NCBI GenBank assembly: GCA_015689685.1
Contig: WVSL01000006.1
Span: 1-64,000, forward strand
Source of the DNA: Rhodobacterales bacterium HKCCE2091
Lineage (GTDB): Bacteria > Pseudomonadota > Alphaproteobacteria > Rhodobacterales > Rhodobacteraceae
Length of the DNA stretch: 64,000 bases
Direction of reading: 5' to 3'
Below, one piece after another: positions 16,032 through 25,132 of this stretch (positions are counted from its first letter, which is position 1; every line of letters starts with the position of its first letter). The notes below the pieces were generated by a model. It was not told where the DNA came from. It saw only the letters and a program-made list of their open reading frames with translations, and ran no database searches. Both the position numbers and the translations under genes were made by a program.

Positions 16032-17210
16032 ATGGTCAGCCCGATCGACACCTTCCCCACGCGGGAATACGAGGCCCGGATCGCCCGCGCGCGTGCCGAG
16101 ATGGACCGGCGCGGTCTCGACTGGCTGATCGTCACCGACCCGTCCAACATGGCCTGGCTGACGGGCTACGATGGCTGGTCCTTCTACGTCCACCAGGCGG
16201 TCCTGCTCGGTCACGACGGCAACCCGCTCTGGTGGGGCCGTGGGATGGACGCGCTCGGCGCGCTACGGACGGTCTGGATGCCTGACGAGGACGTGACCGG
16301 CTACGACGACACCTACGTGCAGAACCCCGACAAGCATCCGCACGAGACGCTGGCCGCGATCCTCCGCGACCGGGGCGGCGCGGACAACCGGATCGGGGTG
16401 GAGCTGGACAACTACTACTACTCCGCCAAGGCCCATGACGTCCTGCGCGCCGAGCTGCCCGAGGCCGCGTTCGAGGACGCGACCGGGCTCGTGAACTGGC
16501 AGCGCGCGGTGAAGTCGCCCGCGGAGATCGAGTACATGCGCCGTGCCGCACGGATCGTGGAGGCGATGCACGAGCGGATCCTCGAAGTCGCGGAGGTCGG
16601 CCTGCCGAAGAACGCGCTGGTGGCCGAGATCCTGCACGCGGGCACCACTGGCGCCGCGGGGCACTGGGGCGACTACCCGGCCATCGTGCCGCTGACGCCC
16701 TCTGGCATGGACGCGACCGCGCCTCATCTGACCTGGGACGGCACGCCGATGCGCGAGGGCGAGGCGACCTTCTTCGAGATCGCCGGCTGCCACCGCCGCT
16801 ACCATTGCCCGCAGTCCCGCACGCTGTTCCTGGGCCACGTCCCGCCGAAGTACCGCGAGGCCGAGAAGGCGGTGGTGGAGGCGATCGACGCGGGGCTCGA
16901 ACAGGCCCGCCCCGGCAATACCTGCGAGGACATCGCCAACGCCTTCAACGGAACGCTCAACCGGCTCGGCTTCGAGAAGGACAGCCGCTGCGGCTACGCC
17001 ATCGGCCTCAGCTACCCGCCGGACTGGGGCGAGCGCACGATGAGCTTCCGGCGCGGCGACAGGACGGTGCTGGAACCGGGCATGACCTTCCATTTCATGC
17101 CCGCGCTCTGGCTCGACGACGGCGGTATCGAGATCACCGAGCCGATCCTCATCACCGAGACCGGCGTGGAATGCCTGTCGACCCTGCCGCGCGAAGTGTT
17201 CGTGAAATGA
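16032..17210 (+). CDS. doeA: Ectoine hydrolase (DoeA/EutD), M24 peptidase fold
   Basis: 392 residues with the creatinase/aminopeptidase P two-domain fold. The N-terminal part has WLIVTDPSNMAWLTGYDGWSFYVHQ and the catalytic part has VKSPAEIEYMRRAARI, GDYPAIVPLTPSGMDATAPHLTW and HRRYHCPQSRTLFLG. Length and sequence fit DoeA, which opens the ectoine ring to give N-alpha-acetyl-diaminobutyrate (with N-gamma-acetyl as side product). Its overlap with doeB (ATGA at 17207-17210) makes the pathway assignment convincing. The uptake genes, the regulator eutR and doeC/doeD are not adjacent. Start ATG 16032 was chosen over an upstream in-frame start that lies in the terminator. Confidence 0.9.
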   Translation: MVSPIDTFPTREYEARIARARAEMDRRGLDWLIVTDPSNMAWLTGYDGWSFYVHQAVLLGHDGNPLWWGRGMDALGALRTVWMPDEDVTGYDDTYVQNPDKHPHETLAAILRDRGGADNRIGVELDNYYYSAKAHDVLRAELPEAAFEDATGLVNWQRAVKSPAEIEYMRRAARIVEAMHERILEVAEVGLPKNALVAEILHAGTTGAAGHWGDYPAIVPLTPSGMDATAPHLTWDGTPMREGEATFFEIAGCHRRYHCPQSRTLFLGHVPPKYREAEKAVVEAIDAGLEQARPGNTCEDIANAFNGTLNRLGFEKDSRCGYAIGLSYPPDWGERTMSFRRGDRTVLEPGMTFHFMPALWLDDGGIEITEPILITETGVECLSTLPREVFVK

Positions 17211-18181
17211 CGCCGACCGTTCCTTTCGACCGCGACGGCAAATTCCACGGCCACCTGCGCCTGCCCTACAGCCGTGACGACAGCGCCTGGGGGCACGTCA
17301 TGATCCCGATCTGCGTGGTGCGGAACGGTGACGGACCGACCGCACTGGTCACGGGCGGCAACCACGGCGACGAGTACGAGGGCCCGATCGCGGTGACGGA
17401 GTTCGCCCATTCGGTGAACCCCGCCGACGTCAGCGGCCGCGTCATCCTGATCCCCGGCCTGAACGCCCCGGCGCTCGCCGCCGGGCGGCGGACCTCGCCC
17501 ATCGACGGCGGCAACATGAACCGCAGTTTCCCGGGCGACCCGCGCGGGACAGTGACGCAGAAGATCGCGGCCTGGGTGGTGAACACGCTCCTGCCGATGG
17601 CCGACATCGTGCTCGATTTCCACTCCGGCGGGCGGACGCTCGACTTCCTGCCCTTCGCCGCCAGCCACGTCCTGCCCGACCGGGCACAGGACGCCGCCTG
17701 CGCCGCCGCCGCCCGCGCCTTCGGGGCGCCCTGGACGGTTCGGATGCTGGAAATCGACGACAGCGGCATGTTCGACGGGGCGGCGGAGCGCGCGGGCAAG
17801 GTCTTCGTGACCACCGAACTCGGCGGTGCGGGCATGGCCCGGCCCAAGACCGTGGCAATCGCGCGGCGGGGCCTGCGGAACGTGCTGATCCACGGCGACA
17901 TCCTCGCGGGCGAGATCGCGGCGGCGGAGACGCGGTCGCTCGACATGCCCGACGACGCCTGTTTCACCTTCGCCGAAACGGCCGGGATGATGGAGCCACT
18001 GGTGCCGCTCGGCGCGGAGGTCGCGGAGGGGCAGGAACTCGCGCTGGTCTGGCCGATAGAGGCCACGGGCCGCGACCCCGCGCCGCTGCGCGCGGGCCGC
18101 GCGGGGCTTCTGACCGCGCGCCACGTGCCGGGTCTGATACAGCCCGGCGACTGTGCCGCCGTCGTCGCCGTTCCGGTCTGA
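17207..18181 (+). CDS. doeB: N-alpha-acetyl-L-2,4-diaminobutyrate deacetylase (DoeB/EutE)
   Basis: 324 residues of the succinylglutamate desuccinylase/aspartoacylase (M14-like) family. Zinc ligands are seen in GGNHGDEYEG (His, Glu) and VLDFHSGGRT (His); NMNRSFPGD and TTELGGAGMARP are further family blocks. The C-terminal part is a beta-barrel (LVPLGAEVAEGQELALVWP). DoeB removes acetate from the DoeA product to give L-2,4-diaminobutyrate, which is then transaminated and oxidised toward aspartate. The start overlaps doeA by four bases and the stop overlaps the helicase start by one base (TGATG). Confidence 0.9.
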   Translation: MTPTVPFDRDGKFHGHLRLPYSRDDSAWGHVMIPICVVRNGDGPTALVTGGNHGDEYEGPIAVTEFAHSVNPADVSGRVILIPGLNAPALAAGRRTSPIDGGNMNRSFPGDPRGTVTQKIAAWVVNTLLPMADIVLDFHSGGRTLDFLPFAASHVLPDRAQDAACAAAARAFGAPWTVRMLEIDDSGMFDGAAERAGKVFVTTELGGAGMARPKTVAIARRGLRNVLIHGDILAGEIAAAETRSLDMPDDACFTFAETAGMMEPLVPLGAEVAEGQELALVWPIEATGRDPAPLRAGRAGLLTARHVPGLIQPGDCAAVVAVPV

Positions 18182-19710
18182 TGGCCGTTCCCGCGCTGAC
18201 ATTCTCGGATGACCAGGCCGAGGCTTACGACCGCATCTCGGAGGCGCTGGCGGGGCACGGGGTGGACCTCGACGCGGAGACGCTGACGCCGATGGCCGAG
18301 GGCCGGTCCCGCGTGCTGGCCGTCACCGGCAAGGCGGGGTCGGGCAAGACGCTCCTGCTGGCGGAGCTGGTGAAGGCGCTGGAGGCCGCCGGGGTGGAGC
18401 TCGTGTCCGGCGACTGGGAAGGCCGTCGGCGGCGCGAACGGCGCACGGTCGCGGTGCTGGCGCCGACGAACAAGGCGGCGAGCGTCCTGCGAAACCGAGG
18501 CGTTCCCGCCACCACGATCCACCGCATCCTCTACACGCCGGTCTACGACCCGGAATACGAGAAGGTCGCGGAGTGGCTCGCGGGGCAGGGTGAGAAGCCC
18601 GAGATCGAGGGGCTGACCGAAGCCGCGCTCGACCGCGCCTTCGCCGTCTACCAGGCCCACAAGTCGGTGCCCGCGGCGCTGGCGGCGGCGGGGCTGCGCG
18701 GGTCGGACTTCATCACCGGCTGGAAGCGGCGGGAAGAACCGCTGGACATCGGCTTCGTCGACGAAAGCTCCATGCTCGACGCACGGCAGTTCGAGGACCT
18801 GCAGGAGATCTTCCCGATGCTGCTGCTGTTCGGCGACCCCGCGCAGTTGGCCCCCGTGGGCCAGTCCGGCGAGATGGTGTTCGACCGGATGAAGCCGGAA
18901 ACACGGCTTCATCTCGAGCGCATCCACCGGCAGGAGGCCGACAGCCCGATCCTGGACCTCGCCCACGCCCTCGGCGATCCCGCGCTGTCGTTCGAGGCGT
19001 TCGAGCGGATGGTGGAGGACGCGGCCCGCCGCGACGACCGGGTGGTGGTGTCGCAGCGGGTGGAATCCGGCCTGATGGCGCGCTCGCCCGTGCTGGTCTG
19101 GCGCAACGCCACCCGCATCCGCCTGATCGCGGCCTTCCGGGCCGCCTACGACGCGCCCGAGGATCGGCTTCTGCCCGGCGAGCCGCTGATCTGCGACGGG
19201 ATCGAATTGCCGGTGAAGCACCGCAAGAAGCGTATCGACCTCGAGGCGCGGGGCCTCATCAAGGGCGCGCAGGTGATATACCTCGGACCCGGCAACAAGC
19301 CGGGGTTCTCGCGCCTGCACGTCATGGGGGCCGAAAGCCCGCGGATCGGCGCTGCCTCGATCGTGAAGATCGAGAAACCGGGCGAGGAGGAGCCGTTCAT
19401 TCCCTACGCTGCCCGCATGGGCGCGGCGTTCCTGCACGGGGCGGCGGTGACGATCCACAAGGCGCAGGGATCGCAGTGGGACGAGGTGCAGGTCTTCGCC
19501 CCCGACCTGTGGGCCGCGGCGCGGTCCGGGCGGGAAGAGGCGGGGCAGGCGCTGTGGAAGCGGCTCGCCTACGTCGCGATCACGCGGGCGGCGACGCGGC
19601 TCCACTGGGTCACGCGCTACCGCTTGTCACGGCCCGGCGCGCCCCTGTCCATCGACGACCTCGACGCCGCGGTGGCGCCGCTGACGCTGGAAAGGGAGGA
19701 AGAGGCATGA
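18181..19710 (+). CDS. RecD-like superfamily 1 DNA helicase (AAA_30 plus UvrD_C_2)
   Basis: 509 residues. Walker A GKAGSGKT at 50-57, motif Ia LAPTNKAAS, Walker B-type DESSML (Asp194), motif III GDPAQLAPVG, then C-terminal motifs TIHKAQGSQWDEV and YVAITRAATR. These make a complete SF1B (RecD/Pif1-like) helicase, probably 5'-3', acting on DNA ends or stalled forks. It is a stand-alone enzyme without RecB/RecC. It begins with the last base of the doeB stop and ends overlapping the SDR gene, so it is translated as part of the ectoine operon, an unexpected place for a helicase. Confidence 0.88.
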   Translation: MAVPALTFSDDQAEAYDRISEALAGHGVDLDAETLTPMAEGRSRVLAVTGKAGSGKTLLLAELVKALEAAGVELVSGDWEGRRRRERRTVAVLAPTNKAASVLRNRGVPATTIHRILYTPVYDPEYEKVAEWLAGQGEKPEIEGLTEAALDRAFAVYQAHKSVPAALAAAGLRGSDFITGWKRREEPLDIGFVDESSMLDARQFEDLQEIFPMLLLFGDPAQLAPVGQSGEMVFDRMKPETRLHLERIHRQEADSPILDLAHALGDPALSFEAFERMVEDAARRDDRVVVSQRVESGLMARSPVLVWRNATRIRLIAAFRAAYDAPEDRLLPGEPLICDGIELPVKHRKKRIDLEARGLIKGAQVIYLGPGNKPGFSRLHVMGAESPRIGAASIVKIEKPGEEEPFIPYAARMGAAFLHGAAVTIHKAQGSQWDEVQVFAPDLWAAARSGREEAGQALWKRLAYVAITRAATRLHWVTRYRLSRPGAPLSIDDLDAAVAPLTLEREEEA

Positions 19711-20429
19711 AGGTGATGCTGGTCACGGGCGCGTCCTCGGGCATCGGCCGGGCGGTCGCGGAACTGGCCCTGGCCGAGGGATGGGCCGTGGGTCTCCTGG
19801 CGCGGCGGAAGCCGGAACTGGAGGAGGTCGCGGCGGGGCACGAAGCGGCGATGGTCCTGCCCGCGGACGTGACCGACCGCGCCGCGGTCGAAGGTGCCGT
19901 CGCGGCGCTGGTGGACCGGTTCGGGCGGCTCGACGTGCTGTTCAACAACGCCGGCATCTTCACCCCGCAGGGCGCGATCGACGAGATCGACCCCGCGGAC
20001 TGGACCCGGAGCGTATCGGTGAACCTGACCGGCATGTTCAACGCCGCCCGCGCGGCCTTCGCGCAGATGCGGGCGCAGGGCGGCGGGCGGATCGTGATGA
20101 ACGGGTCGATCTCGGCCCAGACCCCGCGCGAGGGGTCGGTCTGCTACACCGCGACGAAGCACGGCGTGACCGGGATGACGAAGGCGCTGGCGCTGGACGG
20201 GCGGGAGCTTGGCATCTGCGTGGGCCAGATCGACATCGGCAACGCCCGCACGCCGCTCGTGGAGGCGCTGGAGGACCGGCTGCGCGCCGAGGGCAAGCCG
20301 CTGCCCGCCTCGATGGACGTGGCCGACGCGGCGCGGTCGGTCCTCTACATGGCCTCGCTGCCGCCCGAGGCGAACGTGCTGTTCCATACGGTGATGGCGA
20401 CGAAGATGCCCTTCGTGGGCCGTGGATGA
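19707..20429 (+). CDS. Short-chain dehydrogenase/reductase (SDR)
   Basis: 240 residues, classical SDR: cofactor motif TGASSGIGRA, NNAG in LFNNAGIFTPQ, catalytic Ser in MNGSISAQTP, and YTATK for the catalytic Tyr and Lys. An Arg pair after strand 2 (LLARRKPEL) suggests NADP(H) preference. The substrate is unknown; being last in the doeA-doeB-helicase operon allows, but does not prove, a role with ectoine-derived aldehydes. ATG 19707 overlaps the helicase stop, with GGAGGA upstream. Confidence 0.88.
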   Translation: MKVMLVTGASSGIGRAVAELALAEGWAVGLLARRKPELEEVAAGHEAAMVLPADVTDRAAVEGAVAALVDRFGRLDVLFNNAGIFTPQGAIDEIDPADWTRSVSVNLTGMFNAARAAFAQMRAQGGGRIVMNGSISAQTPREGSVCYTATKHGVTGMTKALALDGRELGICVGQIDIGNARTPLVEALEDRLRAEGKPLPASMDVADAARSVLYMASLPPEANVLFHTVMATKMPFVGRG

Positions 20430-20433
20430 GAAC

Positions 20434-20447
20434 GCCCCGTCCGGGGC
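20434..20447 (+). terminator. Short hairpin after the SDR gene
   Basis: GCCCCG (20434-20439) and CGGGGC (20442-20447) around two bases, 4 bases after the stop. The stem is short and has no T-tract. It is located between convergent genes and could serve both directions. Confidence 0.4.
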
Positions 20448-20527
20448 CCGCGGCCTGCCTACTCCTTAAATGAGCGCCCTCGGCGCAAGAGATCCTTGCG
20501 TTCGCCACTCCGGACCCAGGGGACCCG

Positions 20528-21289
20528 TCAGCGCCTGAGCAGCTGGAACGCGGTGGAGGCGCCCCATCCGGCGGCGATCGCTATGACGAGGGCGAGGATG
20601 CCGTAGACCAGCGGGCGGTCGTGGGCGAGGCTGTAGATGATGCGCTCGAGCCCGACTTTGCGCACCGCGATGTCGGTCTCGTAGCTGGCCACGACGCGGG
20701 AATCGCGGGTCAGGAAGATGCGCGAGCGGTAGGTGCCTTCCACGAGGTTCGCGGGTAGCCGGATCGAGGTGTCGAACAGCGTTTCCTGCCGGAGCGTGAC
20801 CGCGCCTTCGAGAAGCTGGTAGTCGTTGGCCTCGCTGCGGATGCGGACGAGCGCCTGGGTGAAGGCGACCTGGTTCTCGACCCCGACATCGACCGCGCGG
20901 ATGGCGACCGGGATCGAGATGCGGTGGCGCAGGTCCTCGGTCGCGGTCAGGATCTCGTCGAACGGGCCCGTGGTCGCGATGGCGTAGAAGGTGGGCGCCG
21001 CGTCGATCTCGGCGGCCTCGGCGTTGACCCAGATGCCGAACCGCCGGTCCTGGCGGCGGACGGTGACCGGCAGGTCCGGCCCCTCGACCGTGACGATGAC
21101 CTGGAGCGGATCCTCGGGCGCGGGCGCGTTGCGGCTGACCGCGCCGAACACGAGGATCTCGGAGCCATTGAAGTTCGCGGTGATCGAGATCTCGTCCTGG
21201 CTGAGACCGGCGACGATGCCCTCGTCCTGCGCCGCGGCGGGGGCGGCGAGGCAGAGGGCGGCGAGCAGGGGGGCGAATGCGCGGATCAT
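20528..21289 (-). CDS. TIGR02186-family membrane protein with signal peptide
   Basis: 253 residues. An N-terminal signal peptide (AFAPLLAALCLAAPAAAQ) is followed by a beta-rich periplasmic domain containing LSQDEISITANFNGSEILVFGAV, and a C-terminal transmembrane helix (LVYGILALVIAIAAGWGA) leads to a short cytoplasmic tail. This matches the alphaproteobacterial TIGR02186 family, whose members are regularly paired with a TauE/SafE permease, as here (ATGA overlap at 21286-21289). A periplasmic partner for the exporter is the natural reading; no biochemical function is established. Confidence 0.85.
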   Translation of the reverse strand: MIRAFAPLLAALCLAAPAAAQDEGIVAGLSQDEISITANFNGSEILVFGAVSRNAPAPEDPLQVIVTVEGPDLPVTVRRQDRRFGIWVNAEAAEIDAAPTFYAIATTGPFDEILTATEDLRHRISIPVAIRAVDVGVENQVAFTQALVRIRSEANDYQLLEGAVTLRQETLFDTSIRLPANLVEGTYRSRIFLTRDSRVVASYETDIAVRKVGLERIIYSLAHDRPLVYGILALVIAIAAGWGASTAFQLLRR

Positions 21290-22209
21290 GCCGGCACCGC
21301 CATTTCCACCGAGTAGAGCTCGGACGGTTCCAGCAGCAAGTCCATCGCCAGCCGTCCGCACACCGCGAGCACCATGAGCGCGAGCAGGATGCGGAGTTGC
21401 TCGGCCTTCATCCGGGTGCCGATGCGGGTGCCGAACTGCGCGCCGACGACACCGCCGATCAGAAGCAGGACCGCCAGCACCATGTCGACGGAATGGGTGG
21501 TGACGGCGTGCATCATGGTAGCGAAGGCGGTGACGAAGATGATCTGCAGGAGCGACGTGCCGATCACCACCTTGGTCGGCATGTGCAGGAGGTAGATCAT
21601 CGCCGGGACCATGATGAACCCGCCGCCGACGCCCATGACCGCGGACAGGACGCCGACGCAGAACCCGATGCCGATCGGCGGGATCGCCGAGATGTAGAGC
21701 CCCGAGGTGCGGAACCGCATCTTGAACGGAAGCTTCTCGATCCAGGTGCGGCTACGGCGGGGCGGGGGCTTGCCCGGTGTCGCGTTCCGGCTGCGGCGCA
21801 GGGCGCGGAGCGATTCCGCGAACATCAGGCCGCCGATGATGCCGAGGAAGACGACGTAGCAGAGCCGGACCAGCAGGTCGACCTGGCCGATCCGGGTCAG
21901 GAAGGCGAAGACCTGCACCCCCGCGCCGGCGCCGATGACGCCGCCGAAGGTCAGGACAAGCCCCATCCGGATGTCCACCGTCTTGCGCTTGAGATGCGCA
22001 AGCAGGCCCGAGACCGACGAGGCGACGATCTGGTTTGCCCCGGTCGCCACCGCCACCACCGGCGGGATGCCGATGAAGAACAGGAGCGGCGTCATCAGGA
22101 ACCCGCCGCCGACGCCGAACATGCCCGACAGGATGCCCACCAGCCCGCCGATGCCGAGGAGCAGGAACGCGTTCACGCTCACCTCGGCAATGGGCAGGTA
22201 GATTTGCAT
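21286..22209 (-). CDS. TauE/SafE-family sulfite/organosulfur exporter
   Basis: 307 residues, about eight transmembrane helices in two repeats. Each repeat holds the family glycine motif: GILSGMFGVGGGFLMTPLL and GVLSAVMGVGGGFIMVPAM. A charged loop of about 40 residues (RRSRNATPGKPPPRRSRT) separates the halves. TauE/SafE proteins export small anions such as sulfite, sulfoacetate or taurine products. No sulfonate catabolism gene is in the window, so the substrate is open. It is translated together with the TIGR02186 protein downstream. Confidence 0.9.
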   Translation of the reverse strand: MQIYLPIAEVSVNAFLLLGIGGLVGILSGMFGVGGGFLMTPLLFFIGIPPVVAVATGANQIVASSVSGLLAHLKRKTVDIRMGLVLTFGGVIGAGAGVQVFAFLTRIGQVDLLVRLCYVVFLGIIGGLMFAESLRALRRSRNATPGKPPPRRSRTWIEKLPFKMRFRTSGLYISAIPPIGIGFCVGVLSAVMGVGGGFIMVPAMIYLLHMPTKVVIGTSLLQIIFVTAFATMMHAVTTHSVDMVLAVLLLIGGVVGAQFGTRIGTRMKAEQLRILLALMVLAVCGRLAMDLLLEPSELYSVEMAVPA

Positions 22210-22295
22210 CGGCGCGTGCTCGGCCTCTCGCGTGGGAATGGGTCGGGTTTAGCGCGACGGCCGGGACATTGGAAGCGGCCCGCCCGCCGGTGTCG

Positions 22296-23297
22296 CTAGC
22301 GTTCCTTCACGTAGGGCTCGCCCCCCGCCCGCGGCGGGATCGCCTTGCCGACGAGACCGGCGAGGATCACGACGACGAGGATGTAGGGCAGGGCCTGCAT
22401 GAACTGGACCGGGATCGGGATGCCGAACAGCTCCAGGTTCTGGAACCGGTTCCCGACCGCGTCGAGAAGGCCGAACAGCAGGCAGGCATAGAGCGCGTAC
22501 CACGGCCGCCACTTGGCGAAGATCAGCGCAGCGAGCGCGATGTAGCCCCGGCCCGCCGACATGTCGCGGACGAAGCCCGCCGACAGGCCGGTGGCGAGGT
22601 AGGCGCCCGCGATGCCGCAGAGTATGCCGCAGATAGCGACCGCCGCGTAGCGCAGGCCGACGACCGAGACGCCCGCGGTGTCCACCGCGGCCGGGTTCTC
22701 GCCCACGGCGCGCAGGCGCAGGCCGAAGCGGGTGCGGAACAGCAGCCACCATGTCAGCGGCACGGCGAGGGCTGCGAGGTAGACGAGGATCGAGTGGCCC
22801 GACAGCACTTCCCAGTAGAGGCCGGTCAGGTCGACATGGCCGGGATCGGCGGCGCGGGCGGCGTCGTATCGGGCCTCCATCGCGCGGGCGAAGGGCAGGT
22901 CGACCGGGCCGAAGCGCGACGAGGGATCGGTGAGGGCCGGTGTCCGCCCGCCCTGGCTGAACCACGTCTGCGAGATCACGACGGTCAGGCCGGCGGCGAG
23001 GAAGTTGATCGCCACCCCCGAAATGAGCTGGTTGCCGCGGAAGGTGATCGAGGCCAGCCCGTGCAGCCCCGACAGGAGCAGGGAGGCGCATATCCCCGCC
23101 AGGAGCCCGACCCAGGCGGAGCCGGACACGAAGGCGACGGCGGCCGAGAAGAACGCGGCGGCGAGCATCTTCCCTTCGAGCCCGATGTCGAAGATGCCCG
23201 ACCGTTCGGAATAGAGCCCGGCGAGACAGGCCAGCAGAAGCGGGGTCGCGAGCCGGACGGTGCTGTCGAGAAGCTGGAGAAGGGTGTTGAAATCCAT
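22296..23297 (-). CDS. Nucleoside-type ABC transporter permease 2 (BMP system)
   Basis: 333 residues with 8-10 transmembrane helices of the BPD_transp_2 family. Signature stretches: LYSERSGIFDIGLEGKMLAAAFFSA and LRLRAVGENPAAVDTAGVSV. The second permease of BMP-type purine/pyrimidine nucleoside importers begins like this. It is the last gene of the minus-strand operon that starts with the binding protein at 28604, and is preceded by a LysE-type gene not normally found in such systems. Confidence 0.9.
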   Translation of the reverse strand: MDFNTLLQLLDSTVRLATPLLLACLAGLYSERSGIFDIGLEGKMLAAAFFSAAVAFVSGSAWVGLLAGICASLLLSGLHGLASITFRGNQLISGVAINFLAAGLTVVISQTWFSQGGRTPALTDPSSRFGPVDLPFARAMEARYDAARAADPGHVDLTGLYWEVLSGHSILVYLAALAVPLTWWLLFRTRFGLRLRAVGENPAAVDTAGVSVVGLRYAAVAICGILCGIAGAYLATGLSAGFVRDMSAGRGYIALAALIFAKWRPWYALYACLLFGLLDAVGNRFQNLELFGIPIPVQFMQALPYILVVVILAGLVGKAIPPRAGGEPYVKER

Positions 23298-23300
23298 GTC

Positions 23301-23936
23301 TCAGGTCCTCGACGTGGCGAGCTTGAACGCGGCGAAGGTGAAGAAGGCGCCAAGCGCGCCCTCGATCCAGCGGCGGGCGCCGGCATAGGCGGCCAGGAAC
23401 GGGCGCGAGGACAGCGCGACGGCCCAGAGCCCGTGACCGGTGAAGGAATTGACCATGCCCCCGACGAGGAACAGCGCGATGACCGGCCAGGGCGCGGTTT
23501 CCAGCCCGGCGACGGCGGTGGCGGCGATCCAGTAGAGGATCGCCTTCGGATTCGACATCTGCATCGTGTAGCCCAGAAGCGCCGCGTTGCCGCGCCGGGG
23601 CTCGGCCGCGACGGCGGGCAGCTTACCGGGGTGCAGGGCCTTGCCGAACGACTTCCACGCCAGCCACAGGAGGAACGCGGCGCCGGCGAGCTTCACCGCC
23701 ATCATCGCCCAGGCGATGTCGGCCAGGACCGCCGCGAGGCCCATCACCGCGATCAGGGCGAGGCAGAAGGCGCCGCAGGCGATGCCGAGGCAGGTGACAA
23801 GCGCGGCGCCGCGGCCGCGCGTGGTGGCGACGGTCAGGATCAGCGCCACGCCCGGCCCGGGCGACAGGACGCCGAGCCACTGCACGCCCCAGGCCAGAAG
23901 CAGGTTCGGAAGCCAGGTTTCGATCATCGCGCTCAC
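23301..23936 (-). CDS. LysE/RhtB-family amino-acid exporter
   Basis: 211 residues, six predicted helices, with the family motif LSPGPGVALILTVATTRGRGAALVTCLGI near the N-terminus and MSNPKAILYW in the middle. LysE-family proteins export amino acids or related small molecules. It is wedged between the two permease genes of a nucleoside importer, overlapping the upstream permease stop (23933-23936) and ending 3 bases before the downstream permease start, so it is co-expressed. An exporter inside an importer operon is unusual. Confidence 0.88.
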   Translation of the reverse strand: MSAMIETWLPNLLLAWGVQWLGVLSPGPGVALILTVATTRGRGAALVTCLGIACGAFCLALIAVMGLAAVLADIAWAMMAVKLAGAAFLLWLAWKSFGKALHPGKLPAVAAEPRRGNAALLGYTMQMSNPKAILYWIAATAVAGLETAPWPVIALFLVGGMVNSFTGHGLWAVALSSRPFLAAYAGARRWIEGALGAFFTFAAFKLATSRT

Positions 23937-25099
23937 TCCGTCCGCGCGTCGTCAGCGGCGTGGTCGCTGCGGGTCGGTTTGGGGGCGGGCGCGGCACCGT
24001 GCACGGGGGCGTCGCCGCGGCGACGGAGCGACAGGAACAGCGCCTCCATTGGCATCCGCACCATGTTGTCGAGCGCGCCGGTGAACAGGATCACCAGCGC
24101 CTGGATCACCACCACCATCTCGCGGCTGATCGCGGGCATCTCGAACGCCAGTTCCGCCCCGCCCTGGTAGAGCATCCCGAACAGGAGCGCTGCGAGGATC
24201 ACGCCGACCGGGTGCGACCGGCCCATCAGCGCCACTGCGATGCCGACGAACCCCGCGCCCTGGACGTAGTCGAGCCGGAGTTGCTCGGCCTCGCCCATCA
24301 CCGCGTTCGTCGCCATCAGCCCGGCCAGCCCGCCCGAGATCAGCATGGTGATCATGATGATCTTCGTCGGGTTGATGCCGGCATAGACGGCGGCGGTCTC
24401 GGAATGGCCGAAGGCGCGGATCTCGTAGCCGAGCCGGGTGCGCCAGATCAGGACCCAGACGAGGAACGCGGCGACCAGCGCCACGAAGAACGACACGTTG
24501 AGCGGCGTCGACGGCCGGAAGCCGAGGAAGCCTGCGAACTCGCCCGCGTTCGGAAGGTGGGTCGCAGGCGGAAAGATCGAGGTGGCCGGTTCCATCGAAC
24601 CCGGCACGCGGAACACGTTCACCAGCATGTAGACCATCAGCGAGGCCGCGATGAAGTTGAACATGATCGTGGTGATGACGATATGGCTGCCGCGCTTGGC
24701 CTGAAGCCAGGCCGGGATCGCCGCCCAGGCCGCGCCGAACAGGCCGGCCAGCACGATCACCGCGACCAACGCGATGGTCCAGTGCGGCCACGGCACGTAG
24801 AGGCAGGCGAGTGCGGCGCCGAGACCCGCGACATAGGCCTGCCCCTCGCCGCCGATGTTGAACAGGCGCGCGTGGTAGGCGACCGCGACGGCGAGGCCGG
24901 TGAAGATGAAGTTCGTCGTGTAGAACAGCGTGTAGCCCCACCCGTAGGCGGAGCCGAGCGCGCCGTTGACCATCACCGACATGGCCCGGAACGGGTTTTC
25001 CCCGATCAGCATCACCACGAGCCCCGACACGATCAGCGCGAGGATCACGCTGATGAGCGGGATCAGGATCACGTCGGCCCAGTTCGGCATCCGGTCCAT
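23933..25099 (-). CDS. Nucleoside-type ABC transporter permease 1 (BMP system)
   Basis: 388 residues, BPD_transp_2 family. Typical blocks are GENPFRAMSVMVNGALGS, ARLFNIGGEGQAYVAGLG and IRAFGHSETAAVYAGINPTKI. The C-terminal tail (about 30 residues, Arg/Ala/Asp-rich) is cytoplasmic. With the permease at 22296 it would form the heteromeric channel of a purine/pyrimidine nucleoside or base importer. The start lies 33 bases past the VasI-like gene and the stop overlaps the LysE-type gene. Confidence 0.9.
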   Translation of the reverse strand: MDRMPNWADVILIPLISVILALIVSGLVVMLIGENPFRAMSVMVNGALGSAYGWGYTLFYTTNFIFTGLAVAVAYHARLFNIGGEGQAYVAGLGAALACLYVPWPHWTIALVAVIVLAGLFGAAWAAIPAWLQAKRGSHIVITTIMFNFIAASLMVYMLVNVFRVPGSMEPATSIFPPATHLPNAGEFAGFLGFRPSTPLNVSFFVALVAAFLVWVLIWRTRLGYEIRAFGHSETAAVYAGINPTKIIMITMLISGGLAGLMATNAVMGEAEQLRLDYVQGAGFVGIAVALMGRSHPVGVILAALLFGMLYQGGAELAFEMPAISREMVVVIQALVILFTGALDNMVRMPMEALFLSLRRRGDAPVHGAAPAPKPTRSDHAADDARTE

Positions 25100-25132
25100 T
25101 GGGTCAGGCCTTTCTGTCTTGCGTCGCCGCGG

